64,000 nt of DNA from Nocardia xishanensis NBRC 101358 (GTDB taxonomy: Bacteria > Actinomycetota > Actinomycetes > Mycobacteriales > Mycobacteriaceae), in NCBI RefSeq assembly GCF_001613365.1, contig NZ_BDCF01000044.1:1-64000 (forward strand), read 5' to 3'. Under the pieces are notes generated by a model. The model saw only the letters and a list, made by a program, of their open reading frames with translations, was not told the origin of the DNA and made no database searches. Each line of letters begins with the position of its first letter. Within the stretch, counting starts at the first letter, position 1. The position numbers and the translations under genes were made by a program. Of the stretch, positions 35,408-46,789 are shown in pieces.

Positions 35408-36412
35408 TTACGGCAGGCGTTGACGATAGAGCAATCCGGTCACGATGCCCGCGGCGACGACCAGCATGCCGAGCAGCAGCCACGGCCTGCTCGCGTCGCC
35501 GCGCGTCGTCTCGTACCCGATCTGCTCTTCGAGCGTGTCGTAGACGGCGGTGAGTTCCTCGAGGCTGGAGGCGGTGTAGAACTCGCCGCCGGACAGCTGG
35601 GCGATCTCGCGCAACGAGTCGTTGTCGACGGGCACCTTGACCCGCTGCGCGCCCTGCCCGTCCTGATCCGGGATCTCCACCGAACCCCATTCGGTGCCGA
35701 AGGAGATCGTCGACACCGGAATGCCCTTGCTCTTGGCCAGGCGGGCGGCGGTGAACGCGTGCCGCGGGTTGTCGACGTCCTTGTCGTCCGGGACGGTCTG
35801 CTTGCCGTCGGACATCAGCACGACGCGCGCGGGCGGCGGGGTCTCCGCTCCGCCGAGCACGGTGGCCAGGGTGTCGATGGACTGGAGTGCGGTCAGGATG
35901 CCTTCACCGGTCGCGGTGCGTTCGGCGAGCTTGATGTTGTCGATGGCGGCCTTGACCGACTCCCGGTTCGTCGTGGGCGACACCATCACCGAGGCGGTGC
36001 CCGCGAAGGTGACGAAACCGAGGTTGATGCCCTGGGTCAGGCCGTCGACGAACGCCTTGCCCGCTTCCTGCGCGACCTGGAGCCTGCTCGGCGGCACGTC
36101 GGTGGCTTCCATGGACAGCGAAACGTCCATCACCAGAACGACTGTCGCGCGGTTGCGCGGCACCTTCTTGACCGCCGTCGGACCGGCCGCGGCGACGGTC
36201 AGGAACATCAGGCCGACCAGCATCAGCGCGATCGGCACGTGCCGCATCGGACTCGGCCGCGCCGGCGCGACCTTCTCCAGCAGCTCCATATTGGTGAAGC
36301 GCAGCATCTGGCGGTGCCTGCTGCGCTGCACCAGCACGTAGCCGAGCGCGATCAATACGACGATCGCCAGGAAGCCGAGCCAGATCAGTGCGGTGAAATG
36401 CGAAATACTCAC
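35408..36412 (-). CDS. VWA-domain membrane protein (BatA-like, Rv1481 homologue)
   Basis: A 334-residue membrane protein. Hydrophobic helices lie at about 7-27, 60-77 and 309-328; the von Willebrand factor A domain between them has a MIDAS site D96-x-S98-x-S100 (VMDVSLSM) and later GEGI and LMSDGKQT segments. In MoxR-DUF58-VWA gene groups such proteins act with the AAA ATPase in metal-dependent complex assembly or envelope maintenance. The ATG overlaps the DUF58 gene stop by four bases (ATGA). It corresponds to Rv1481. Confidence 0.92.
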   Translation of the reverse strand: MSISHFTALIWLGFLAIVVLIALGYVLVQRSRHRQMLRFTNMELLEKVAPARPSPMRHVPIALMLVGLMFLTVAAAGPTAVKKVPRNRATVVLVMDVSLSMEATDVPPSRLQVAQEAGKAFVDGLTQGINLGFVTFAGTASVMVSPTTNRESVKAAIDNIKLAERTATGEGILTALQSIDTLATVLGGAETPPPARVVLMSDGKQTVPDDKDVDNPRHAFTAARLAKSKGIPVSTISFGTEWGSVEIPDQDGQGAQRVKVPVDNDSLREIAQLSGGEFYTASSLEELTAVYDTLEEQIGYETTRGDASRPWLLLGMLVVAAGIVTGLLYRQRLP

Positions 36413-37401
36413 TGGCGCGGCACCCGCCCGGTCGGGGCGCCGAAGCTGTGACGCCGGGTGGACACGAACCGGACCACGTCGGCGATCCAGTCCCGATCGG
36501 TTCGCAGGGTCAGCACGGGCGCGCCGCAGCTGCGCAGCGCCTGCTCGACCTGCTCGCGGTGCCGCTGGGCGGCGGCCGCGAAATCACTACGGAGCGTTGG
36601 GGTCACGCTGAACTCGCGGGTGCGGCCGGTCTCCGGGTCGTGCAGCACGACATCGCCCACATCGGGCAGTTCCAGATCCCGGGGGTCGAGCACCTCGACC
36701 GCGAGCAGATCGTGGCGCGCGGAGATGGCGCGCAGCGAACGCTGCCAATCGATCTCGCCGAGGAAATCGCTGATGATCACCGCGAGACCGCGTTTGCGTT
36801 GCGGGCGGCGCAGCGACTCGATGGCGCCGCGCAGATCACCGCGCACGCCGTCGCGGGCGTGCGGCGTGGTGGCCACCCCGCGCAAGAGCGACTGGGCGTG
36901 AATTCGCCCGCTGCGTGCGGGAATTCGCACCAGTTGCTCACCGGTGGCGACGACCGCGCCGATCCGGTTGCCGCCGCCGCTGGTGAGGTGGGTGATCGCC
37001 GCGGCGGCCGCGATGGCCAGATCACGTTTCTGGCAGGCCGCCGTGCCGAAGTCGAGGCTGGCCGAGAGGTCGACGACCATCCAGGTCTCCAGCTCGCGAT
37101 CGGCGATCATCTGCCGCACGTGCGGATGCGTGGTGCGCGCGGTGACGGACCAATCCATTTGGCGCACATCGTCACCCGGCTGGTACATCCGGGATTCGCC
37201 GGGTTCGGAGCCGGGGCCGGGGATGAGGCCGAGATGGTCGCCGTGCAGCACGCCGTCCAGGCGCCTGCGCACGGTGAGCTCCAGGGTTCTCAGCGCCGCC
37301 GAGAGCCGCGGGTCGGTCAGCTCTCCGGCCCGGAACGACGGCGGTGCGTGCGATGACGTGGTCACTCGGGAACCCTCGGGCGCGGCCGACGCGGCCGTCA
37401 C
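36409..37401 (-). CDS. DUF58 domain protein (Rv1480 homologue)
   Basis: A 330-residue DUF58 protein. The signature region GPGSEPGESRMYQPGDDVRQ followed by MDWSVTARTTHPHVR is clear, and the C-terminal half has a VWA-like fold (WMVVDLSASLDFG). DUF58 proteins work with MoxR ATPases and VWA proteins. The GTG start at 37401 overlaps the moxR stop by four bases (GTGA), and the stop overlaps the VWA gene by four, so the three are one coupled unit. No membrane helix is visible. Confidence 0.93.
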   Translation of the reverse strand: MTAASAAPEGSRVTTSSHAPPSFRAGELTDPRLSAALRTLELTVRRRLDGVLHGDHLGLIPGPGSEPGESRMYQPGDDVRQMDWSVTARTTHPHVRQMIADRELETWMVVDLSASLDFGTAACQKRDLAIAAAAAITHLTSGGGNRIGAVVATGEQLVRIPARSGRIHAQSLLRGVATTPHARDGVRGDLRGAIESLRRPQRKRGLAVIISDFLGEIDWQRSLRAISARHDLLAVEVLDPRDLELPDVGDVVLHDPETGRTREFSVTPTLRSDFAAAAQRHREQVEQALRSCGAPVLTLRTDRDWIADVVRFVSTRRHSFGAPTGRVPRQ

Positions 37402-38573
37402 TTGGTCTGGTGGTTGCCGGCGGCCGGAGCCATCTGCGGCTGGCTCTGCTGCGGCGGCTGCGGGATCTGCTGCTGGTGCGGCGGCTGGGGCGCACCCGGC
37501 GCGGGCGCGGCCTGACCGCCGGAGTTCACCGCCTGCGGCGCGACCTGCGGCAGGCCGACGGTCTGCAGCACCCGCTTGATCACGTCCTCCGGGCTGATCT
37601 CGTCGGCCAGCGCGTCGTAGGACAGCACGAGGCGGTGGCGCAGCACGTCCGGGATCACCTCGACCACGTCCTGCGGCACCACGTAGTCGCGGCCGCGGAT
37701 CAACGCGACGGCGCGAGCCGCGGCGATGATGCCGAGGCTGGCGCGCGGCGAGGCGCCGTAGGCGATCCAGTTCGCCACGTCGGCCATGCCGAAGTCGAGC
37801 GGCTTGCGGGTCGCCGCGATCACCCTGACCACGTAGTCGACCAGCGCGTGGTGCACGAACGTGTTGGCCGCGACCTTCTGCAGCCGGATCAGGTCTTCCG
37901 GGCCGAGGATCTGCTTGGCCTCGGGCGGGGTGACGCCCATCCGGTAGATGATCTCGCGCTCCTCCTCGACCGAGGGGTAGTCGACGACGACCTTGAACAG
38001 GAAGCGGTCGCGCTGCGCCTCGGGCAGCGGGTACACGCCCTCGCTCTCGATCGGGTTCTGCGTCGCCATGACGAGGAACGGGTCCGGCATCGGGTAGGTC
38101 TTGCCGCCGATCGACACGTGCCGCTCGGCCATCACCTCGAGCAGCGCGGACTGCACCTTGGCCGGCGCGCGGTTGATCTCGTCGGCGAGCACGAAATTGG
38201 CCACGACGGGGCCGAGTTCGGTGTCGAACTCCTCGCGGCCCTGGCGGTAGATGCGGGTACCGATCAGGTCGGTCGGCACCAGGTCGGGGGTGAACTGGAC
38301 GCGGGAGAACGAGCCGCCGACCACCTTGGCGAAGGTCTCCACCGCGAGGGTCTTGGCGATACCCGGCACGCCCTCGAGCAGCACGTGGCCGCGCGCGAGG
38401 ACGCCGACGAGCAAGCGTTCGACGAGCCGATCCTGACCCACGATGACCCGCTTGACCTCGTAGATCGCCTTCTCCAGGGTCTGAACGTCACGCTCGAGGG
38501 TGCCCGACGCGGGCTCCGGCGCCTCTTTCGCCAGATCTGCCCCGCTCACACTGTCCGTCGAAGTCACCAACAT
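37398..38573 (-). CDS. moxR1: MoxR-type AAA+ ATPase
   Basis: A 391-residue MoxR ATPase. Walker A is GVPGIAKT at 68-75, Walker B ends in ADE (LADEINRA, about 129-136), with sensor MATQNPIESEG and the MoxR-typical YPLPEAQRDRFLF. The last 45 residues are a Pro/Gln-rich tail (PPHQQQIPQPPQQSQ) not needed for the fold. MoxR proteins act as chaperone-like ATPases for VWA partners, here the DUF58 and VWA proteins that follow in the same operon. ATG 38573 was chosen; GTG 38567 is possible. It corresponds to Rv1479. Confidence 0.93.
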   Translation of the reverse strand: MLVTSTDSVSGADLAKEAPEPASGTLERDVQTLEKAIYEVKRVIVGQDRLVERLLVGVLARGHVLLEGVPGIAKTLAVETFAKVVGGSFSRVQFTPDLVPTDLIGTRIYRQGREEFDTELGPVVANFVLADEINRAPAKVQSALLEVMAERHVSIGGKTYPMPDPFLVMATQNPIESEGVYPLPEAQRDRFLFKVVVDYPSVEEEREIIYRMGVTPPEAKQILGPEDLIRLQKVAANTFVHHALVDYVVRVIAATRKPLDFGMADVANWIAYGASPRASLGIIAAARAVALIRGRDYVVPQDVVEVIPDVLRHRLVLSYDALADEISPEDVIKRVLQTVGLPQVAPQAVNSGGQAAPAPGAPQPPHQQQIPQPPQQSQPQMAPAAGNHQTK

Positions 38574-38689
38574 CCCCGCTTTCGCCTTGGTCTTAGTGCG
38601 TGCTCGCCCCAACTATTCCAGGTATTCGCGCAGCATGCCGCAACCGGCTCCGGTATCACGGGAATTCGTGCCGTATCGACAACGGTTTC

Positions 38690-40108
38690 TCAGGTCACGA
38701 TGCGGACCGCGTACGGCATGATGCCGCTCTCGCGGACCGGGGACACCTTCACCACGTCGCCGGACTCCGGCGCCTCCACCATCTTTCCGTCGCCCAGATA
38801 CAGCGCCACGTGCTGACTGCCGTTCGGGCCCCAGAACAGCATGTCGCCGCGGGCGCGCTCGTTCATGGGAACGCGGGTGCCCGCGTTGTACTGATAGCCG
38901 CTGTAGTGCGGCAGCGAGACGCCGATTCCTGCGAACGCGTAGATCATCAGCCCCGAGCAGTCGAAGCCGACTTTGCCGAAATCGCCGTGGCTGTCGGCGA
39001 CGCCGCCGTCGCGAATGCCGAGCGTCGGCCCGTCCTCGTCGCCGCCGCCCCAGGCGTACTGCACGCCGAGCTGCGAAAGCGCCCGGTCCACCACGATTTC
39101 CACCGCCTGCGAGCCGTGCACGGACGGCCCGCTCGGCCGCGGCCTGCTCTGCCTGGGCCCGGGCGCGCTCTCGAGCTGGGTGTGCGGCCGTCGGCCGTTG
39201 CCCGCCTGGGCGGCCCGGTCGCGCGCGGCTTGGTCGACGGCGGCGCGGGCGGCGGCGGCTTCGGCGGCGGCGCGGATCACGGCCTCCTCGGCGCGGCGCC
39301 TTTCGTCCCAGACCAGGAAGGCGTCCCGTTGGCTCTGCAGCCCGGCGACGTTGGCGCGGGCGATGTCGAGCCTGCCCTGTGCGGCATCGCGCTCGCGCAA
39401 CAGATCGTCGCGCCGCACGGTCTGCTGATCGAGTTCGGCCTTGGCCGCGGAGACCGCGTGCTCGGCCTCGATCTTCTTCTGCTCGGCCAGCGCCGCGGCC
39501 GCGTCGGCCTCCGATTTGGCTTGGCGCGCACTGGAGTTCCTGTTGCCCTGTTCGATCTGGGCGCGGCGCAATCCGTCCAGCACCTGCTGCTGGTTCTTCG
39601 TCACCAGGCCGAGCAGCTGCGACCGGTCGATCGCGCCGCCGGGGCTCGAGGCCGACAGATAGGTGACCATCGAGCCGCCCGCGGGCCGGGTGTAGGCCTG
39701 GGTGGCGAATTCGTCGAAGTTCCGCCGCGCCTGCGCGACCTCGGTCCCGGCCTCGGAGAGGTCGGTCTGGGTCTGCACGACGACGGCCGCGGCCGCGTCG
39801 GCGGCGTCACGCGCGTTCTGCAGGTCGACCAGCGCCTTGTTGACTTCCTCGCGCTTGCGCGCCACCGCGTCGTCGAGTTCCTGCAGTTGCTGGTTCACCG
39901 CGCCGACCTGGTTGATGAGTGCGCCGACCTCGGTGACGCCCGCGTCGACGCGCGCGCCGGCATCGGCGATCTCACTGTCGCTCGGATTGGGCGGTGCGGG
40001 TGGCACTGCGGCGGTCGGTCCCGCGGTCATGGCCAGGACGGCGGAGACCAGCAACCCAAGAGCGACCGATAGTCGGCGGCACCGACCGGTCGGACCCCTT
40101 TTGTGCAT
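38690..40108 (-). CDS. ripA: RipA-like NlpC/P60 peptidoglycan hydrolase
   Basis: A secreted 472-residue endopeptidase, the same length as RipA of M. tuberculosis. ATG 40108 follows GGGAGG; a signal peptide is clear (ALGLLVSAVLAMTAGPTAA). Residues about 40-280 form a long coiled coil, then a Pro-rich linker, then the NlpC/P60 domain with Cys384 (FDCSGL), His433 (SQHVALYLG) and Glu445 (MVEAP), one residue from the RipA triad numbering. RipA cleaves the D-Glu-mDAP bond during cell separation and is kept inactive by its N-terminal part. The usual neighbour ripB (Rv1478) is missing here; moxR follows directly. Confidence 0.93.
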   Translation of the reverse strand: MHKRGPTGRCRRLSVALGLLVSAVLAMTAGPTAAVPPAPPNPSDSEIADAGARVDAGVTEVGALINQVGAVNQQLQELDDAVARKREEVNKALVDLQNARDAADAAAAVVVQTQTDLSEAGTEVAQARRNFDEFATQAYTRPAGGSMVTYLSASSPGGAIDRSQLLGLVTKNQQQVLDGLRRAQIEQGNRNSSARQAKSEADAAAALAEQKKIEAEHAVSAAKAELDQQTVRRDDLLRERDAAQGRLDIARANVAGLQSQRDAFLVWDERRRAEEAVIRAAAEAAAARAAVDQAARDRAAQAGNGRRPHTQLESAPGPRQSRPRPSGPSVHGSQAVEIVVDRALSQLGVQYAWGGGDEDGPTLGIRDGGVADSHGDFGKVGFDCSGLMIYAFAGIGVSLPHYSGYQYNAGTRVPMNERARGDMLFWGPNGSQHVALYLGDGKMVEAPESGDVVKVSPVRESGIMPYAVRIVT

Positions 40109-40373
40109 CGCACCTCCCAAGGACTCGAATGCGGCTTCGCCTCACGAGCCCCGACCGCACCATTCAGCTCAGTGGTCGGCGGGTAGCCCTCGACTACACA
40201 GTTTTCCCATCAGTAACTACATGAACCGTACGGCACTTCTTTCACTAAAAGAACTCCAGCAACATAAACACACGCGCGAAATTTTCGCATTGCCCAGAAT
40301 TAGCCGGAGATCCGATCGGAGCTTGGGAGTTGAACAGACCGATCGTCAGGAAAAGCGCCGGAAGGCAAACCGC
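40109..40373 (-). promoter_or_regulatory. low-GC leader and promoter region of ripA
   Basis: A 265-base gap of lower GC than its surroundings upstream of the RipA-like gene. On the minus strand it holds a possible hairpin CCGACC/GGTCGG about 30-60 bases before the start and several A/T-rich stretches around 40200-40290 that could contain promoters. It may encode a structured 5' leader, but I could not match it to a known riboswitch class. Confidence 0.35.
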
Positions 40374-40997
40374 TTATCGAATGGGAGCGCCGAGCTCATC
40401 GCGCTCGGCGACGGTCGCGGCCGCGGATTCGCCCGCAGCGCGCCGCGATTTCACCCAGTAGAGTCCGGCGATGGTGATCGCGGTGACCGCCAGCAACACA
40501 CTGGTGATCGCGGTCCACGACACGCTCTCCGGCTCCTCGAGGTGGCCGACGAAGTCACGGGCCGCCTCGACCGAGTTACCCTGCTTGCCCTTGGCCGCGT
40601 CCTCGGCCCACTCCAGCCTCACGCGGCTGATGGAATCGCTGTAGGTGCCGACCCAGTCGTCGCTGAGCACCACCACGGTGCCGTGCTGGACCTTGCCGAT
40701 CTCGGTGGCCAGGTCCCGTAGATTGGAGTCGTGGCCTGGATTGCCGGGGATGACCACGATGCTGAGCGGGATCCCGTGCGATCGCGCTTCCATCACGATC
40801 GCCTCGAGGCCCGACTGATCCTTCCCCTTCGGCGTCGCCACGTGATTGTCGGCGACGTCGGCCTTGATGGTCCGCAACGCGCTGTCGTTGATGGTGGGCG
40901 GCAATTCCGCGGCCATGGGGGAGAACACCGAGGTGTACGAGGGGGCCATCTTCCATCCGGTCTGTCGATCCGCGTCAGCGGGCGCTGCGACGGACAT
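40374..40997 (-). CDS. Rv1476-like membrane protein
   Basis: A protein of about 207 residues belonging to the Rv1476 family found upstream of ripA in Mycobacteriales. The soluble N-terminal domain resembles a TPM-like fold (LRTIKADVADNHVATP; IPLSIVVIPGNPGHDSNLRD; GTVVVLSDDWVGTYS). One C-terminal transmembrane helix (ITSVLLAVTAITIAGLYWV) is followed by a short charged tail. The topology suggests a membrane-anchored extracytoplasmic or cytoplasmic domain; function is unknown. The start at 40997 or 40949 (MAPSYTSVF) is uncertain. It is divergent from acn with 241 bases between. Confidence 0.85.
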   Translation of the reverse strand: MSVAAPADADRQTGWKMAPSYTSVFSPMAAELPPTINDSALRTIKADVADNHVATPKGKDQSGLEAIVMEARSHGIPLSIVVIPGNPGHDSNLRDLATEIGKVQHGTVVVLSDDWVGTYSDSISRVRLEWAEDAAKGKQGNSVEAARDFVGHLEEPESVSWTAITSVLLAVTAITIAGLYWVKSRRAAGESAAATVAERDELGAPIR

Positions 40998-41238
40998 CCA
41001 ACACTGCAGGGTGAGCTACTAGTACCCCGACTAGCTCGAAAGCACAGTACGCGACGGGATGTTCGTCCACCGCCACCCGTCACACCGAACGGCCCCCGCG
41101 CAGTTCACAGGACAAGCGTACTGTTAGAGTCGTGGCGCGAGGAACCGGCGCTACCCCAGGCGCAGGAGCCCCTCCAAAGACTCGAGTCGCCGGCACAGCC
41201 CCGCCGGCGGCCAACCCTCACAGACGAGTGGAGCTGAC

Positions 41239-44040
<2,802 letters not shown>

Positions 44041-44065
44041 CGGCTCGACTGTCGCCCGCGCGGAG

Positions 44066-44097
44066 GGTCCGCGCATCGCTTCGGTGATGCGCGGACC
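44066..44097 (+). terminator. hairpin between acn and the TetR gene
   Basis: A 12-bp perfect stem, GGTCCGCGCATC (44066-44077) with GATGCGCGGACC (44086-44097), and an 8-base loop. It lies 25 bases after the acn stop and before the TetR gene, with no T-run, so it may only partly end transcription and set the ratio of the two genes. Confidence 0.6.
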
Positions 44098-44140
44098 TCT
44101 CCGCATCCCGCCGCGCCACCCGCTTCGGAGGAGCTACGCC

Positions 44141-44707
44141 ATGCCCAAGGTCAGTGATGACCACCTCGCCGCCCGGCGCAGTCAGATTCTCGACGGGGCG
44201 CGGCGCTGCTTTGCCGAATACGGATACGACGGCGCTACCGTGCGCCGCCTCGAGGAGGCCATCGGCCTGTCCCGCGGCGCCATCTTCCACCACTTCCGCG
44301 ACAAGGACGCGCTGTTCCTCGCGCTGGCGCAGGAGGACGCCGAGCGGATGGCCGACGTCGCGGCCAATCAGGGCATCGTGCAAGTGATGCGCGATATGCT
44401 CGCCCACCCCGAGCAATTCAATTGGCTCGGCACCCGTTTGGAGATCGCGCGGCGGCTGCGCACCGATCCCGAGTTCCGCGCGGGCTGGACCCAGCGCTCG
44501 GCCGATCTGACCGCGGCCACTCTTGCCCGCCTCGAGCGTCGCAAGGCCGCGGGCGCGCTGCGCGACGACGTCCCCACCGACGTCCTGCTCGGCTATCTCG
44601 ACCTGGTCCTCGACGGCCTCATCGCCAGGATCGCCTCCGGCCACACCAACGAGAACCTCTCCGCCGTCCTCGATCTCGTCGAAGCCTCGGTACGCCGCAA
44701 GGACTGA
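44141..44707 (+). CDS. acnR: TetR family regulator, AcnR-like
   Basis: A 188-residue TetR/AcrR repressor. The N-terminal helix-turn-helix covers residues about 12-55 (RRSQILDGARRCFAEYGYDG then GLSRGAIFHHFRDKDALF); the rest is the helical ligand/dimer domain. ATG 44141 follows GGAGGAG by seven bases. In Corynebacterium glutamicum the gene after acn is acnR, whose product represses acn with citrate and Mg2+ as ligands; the same order occurs in M. tuberculosis (Rv1474c). The assignment rests on gene order and family. Confidence 0.9.
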   Translation: MPKVSDDHLAARRSQILDGARRCFAEYGYDGATVRRLEEAIGLSRGAIFHHFRDKDALFLALAQEDAERMADVAANQGIVQVMRDMLAHPEQFNWLGTRLEIARRLRTDPEFRAGWTQRSADLTAATLARLERRKAAGALRDDVPTDVLLGYLDLVLDGLIARIASGHTNENLSAVLDLVEASVRRKD

Positions 44708-44713
44708 CCCGCC

Positions 44714-45505
44714 TCAGTACGTGGCGTTCAGGTAGTCGGCGGCGTGCGTCGTCCAGAGGACGTTCGTGCCGGGCATGTTGTGACCGGAGTAGAGAACGTG
44801 CTGGCCGTCCGGCCACGGGGTGAGGTACCCGATGACGCCGTGCATCGCCCTGGTGTAGCGGTCCAGGTTCGCCAGCGGGTTCTGTAACAGGAAGCGCAGC
44901 AGTTCGTCGAAGATCAGCGGGGTCACGTTCCCGAAGCGAGCGCCCTCGACGAACGAGAACGGTGAGATGCCTACATCGATCACGCGCAGCGGGGAGTCCG
45001 CGGGCGAGGACGTGATGATGTCACCGGGATTGGCGTATTCCTTGACGTCGAGGCTCGGCCACGCGCCGCGCTGGCCGTGCAGCCCGTAGGTGGACGGCGG
45101 GCACAGGTTGCCCACGGACTGACCCGCTTTGCGCAGCGGGTTGGCGATGTTCACCACGAACGCGATCTCCAGCGGCGAGCCGTCGACATTGCGGTACTCG
45201 CCCGACCTGACGCCCTCCAGTATGCGGCTCGCGCAGATCCCGCCCAGCGAATAGCTCAGCAGCCCACACACATTGGGCGAATCCTGAATCGCGCGCACGC
45301 CGGCCGCGATGCCGAGCCGGACCGAGGTCTCCAGCGAGGGACCCCACACCTCCGGCGCCGGGCCGACCGACGCCGGCCAGTCCGGCTCGAACGCGGTGAA
45401 CTTCTCCGGATCGAGCAGTTTGGTGACGTCGCGCAGCATGCCCGCGGGTGCGCCGTCCGCGTTCCGGGGCTCGCCGGTGCCCCGGAGGGTGATGATGTCG
45501 ATCAT
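44714..45505 (-). CDS. cutinase/lysin B-like serine hydrolase
   Basis: A 263-residue alpha/beta-type hydrolase. It starts with a strand MIDIITLRGTGEP and has a nucleophile elbow in GLLSYSLGGICAS, after the G-x-S-x-G-like pattern of cutinases and of actinophage lysin B (which cut the mycolate-arabinogalactan ester). A candidate base lies in QHVLYSGH and an acid in YANPGDIITS. There is no signal peptide, as in phage lysin B. AAGGAG precedes the ATG at 45505 by five bases. It converges on the TetR gene with 6 bases between. The lysin B link is an inference; it could also be an unrelated esterase. Confidence 0.72.
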   Translation of the reverse strand: MIDIITLRGTGEPRNADGAPAGMLRDVTKLLDPEKFTAFEPDWPASVGPAPEVWGPSLETSVRLGIAAGVRAIQDSPNVCGLLSYSLGGICASRILEGVRSGEYRNVDGSPLEIAFVVNIANPLRKAGQSVGNLCPPSTYGLHGQRGAWPSLDVKEYANPGDIITSSPADSPLRVIDVGISPFSFVEGARFGNVTPLIFDELLRFLLQNPLANLDRYTRAMHGVIGYLTPWPDGQHVLYSGHNMPGTNVLWTTHAADYLNATY

Positions 45506-45630
45506 CGGTACTCCTTGCCCGCCTGGAATTCTGGAGTCAGAGCCACACGGTAGGTCCGCGCGGCGCGGCGCACACGAGTAGTGCACTACTCGATTTCGCG
45601 CGATGGTCTTTCCGACGCGCCCGGCGAATG

Positions 45631-46137
45631 TCAGTCCTGGCCTTCGAGACTGGCGAGCAGGCGCCGCGCGATGCGGTCCAGATCCTTTCGGTCCTGCGCG
45701 GAAAGCACCGAGAGGATGCGGGTCTCGTTGCGCGTGTGCGCGGTGACCACGGTGTCGACGAGCTCCTTACCCTCGTCGGTCAGCGCGACACGAACGGCGC
45801 GCCGGTCGGACGCGTCGGCGAGACGGCGCACCAGACCCGCCGATTCCAGCCGGTCGAGGCGTCCGGTCATGCCCGCGCGGGACAGCATCAGGGTGTCGGC
45901 GAGCACGGACGGGTTCAACTCGAAGGGCGCGCCCGAACGGCGAAGGGCGGCAAGCACGTCGAACTCGCCGCGCTGCAAGCCGTGCGCGGTGAACACCGCC
46001 TCGATCGCGTGCTGCGCCACGATCGTCAGCCGCCCGAGCCGTCCGATGATCGCCATTGCCTCCAGGTCGAGATCGGGGCGCTCGCGCCCCCACTGCTCGG
46101 CGATCGCGTCGACGGGATCCATTCTCGCTTCGGTCAT
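45631..46137 (-). CDS. MarR family transcriptional regulator
   Basis: A 168-residue MarR-type winged-helix regulator. The DNA-binding region includes GLQRGEFDVLAALRRSGAPF, LSRAGMTGRLDRLESAGLVR and the wing DASDRRAVRVALTDEG. The ATG at 46137 has no ribosome binding site but lies seven bases after TAGAAT (46145-46150, minus strand), a good -10, so the mRNA is probably leaderless. It is divergent from the cupin gene; both share a 69-base gap with clear operator-like palindromes, so it likely represses itself and the cupin gene. Confidence 0.9.
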   Translation of the reverse strand: MTEARMDPVDAIAEQWGRERPDLDLEAMAIIGRLGRLTIVAQHAIEAVFTAHGLQRGEFDVLAALRRSGAPFELNPSVLADTLMLSRAGMTGRLDRLESAGLVRRLADASDRRAVRVALTDEGKELVDTVVTAHTRNETRILSVLSAQDRKDLDRIARRLLASLEGQD

Positions 46138-46144
46138 GGACAGA

Positions 46145-46150
46145 ATTCTA
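46145..46150 (-). promoter_or_regulatory. -10 element of the MarR gene (leaderless)
   Basis: TAGAAT on the minus strand ends seven bases before the ATG at 46137, which fits leaderless transcription. It abuts the left arm of the operator repeats, so bound MarR would cover it. Confidence 0.5.
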
Positions 46151-46195
46151 TTCGCTGGGATATAGTTCGGTAGCGAATTATCAATCACCGAACTA
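46150..46195. promoter_or_regulatory. interlocked operator repeats between marR and the cupin gene
   Basis: Three inverted repeats overlap: ATTCGCT (46150-46156) with AGCGAAT (46172-46178); ATAGTTCG (46162-46169) with CGAATTAT (46174-46181, one mismatch); and TAGTTCGGT (46163-46171) with ACCGAACTA (46187-46195). The 20-base middle palindrome has the size of a typical MarR site. The cluster sits between two divergent promoters. Confidence 0.65.
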
Positions 46196-46206
46196 CTGGA
46201 GCAGAC

Positions 46207-46710
46207 ATGACCAGCGCCCTCCCCCACCGCGACGCCGCCATCCGTCAGCCGCACGAGGCGGAGAACCTCGGCACCGACAGCGTGCGCATGCGCCTCTTGA
46301 TCGACGCGAACGAGACCGGCGGGTCGGTCAGCAGCCTGGAGGTCACCATGGACCGCGGCGCCGACGGGGCCGCGCCGCACTACCACACCAAGTCCGACGA
46401 GCTGTTCTACGTGACAGAAGGCGAAGTCCAGGTGCTGGCGGGCGACAAGATCGTCACCGTCGGCGCCGGCGGCGCGCTCGTGGTTCCCAAGCTCATGCCG
46501 CACGCGTTCGGCGCGTCACCGGAGAGCTCCGCGCGGCTGCTGATCGCGCTCATGCCCGGCGTCGAACGTTTCGAGTACTTCCGTCTGCTCGACCGCCTCG
46601 GCAAGGGCGAATCGACCCTCGCCGATCTGGCCGCCTCGCAGGAGGAGTTCGACAACCACTTCGTCGACGCGCCGCAATGGTGGGCCGAGCGCACCGCCAA
46701 CCGGCGGTAA
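46207..46710 (+). CDS. cupin domain protein
   Basis: A 167-residue single-cupin protein. Cupin motif 1 is in APHYHTKSDELFYVTEGEV (His, His, Glu ligands) and motif 2 in ALVVPKLMPHAFG (His). The C-terminal third is helical (FDNHFVDAPQWWAE). It may be a metal enzyme such as a quercetinase or isomerase-like protein, or a small-molecule sensor. GGAG at 46198-46201 precedes the ATG by five bases. It is probably controlled by the divergent MarR protein through the palindromes between them. Confidence 0.85.
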   Translation: MTSALPHRDAAIRQPHEAENLGTDSVRMRLLIDANETGGSVSSLEVTMDRGADGAAPHYHTKSDELFYVTEGEVQVLAGDKIVTVGAGGALVVPKLMPHAFGASPESSARLLIALMPGVERFEYFRLLDRLGKGESTLADLAASQEEFDNHFVDAPQWWAERTANRR

Positions 46711-46789
46711 TGCATTGGCGCACAAAACTGTGACGCAAAACTTCCGCGCGCACGGGAACATCCGCGGGACGCGACGGGTTCGCCCTGGC

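Noticed and set aside
40109..40150. A TTCGAGTCC word like a tRNA T-arm or ydaO riboswitch end upstream of ripA
   Set aside because: No acceptor or anticodon stems were found for a tRNA, and the conserved ydaO/c-di-AMP core segments (such as GTCAGCTAACC) are absent.
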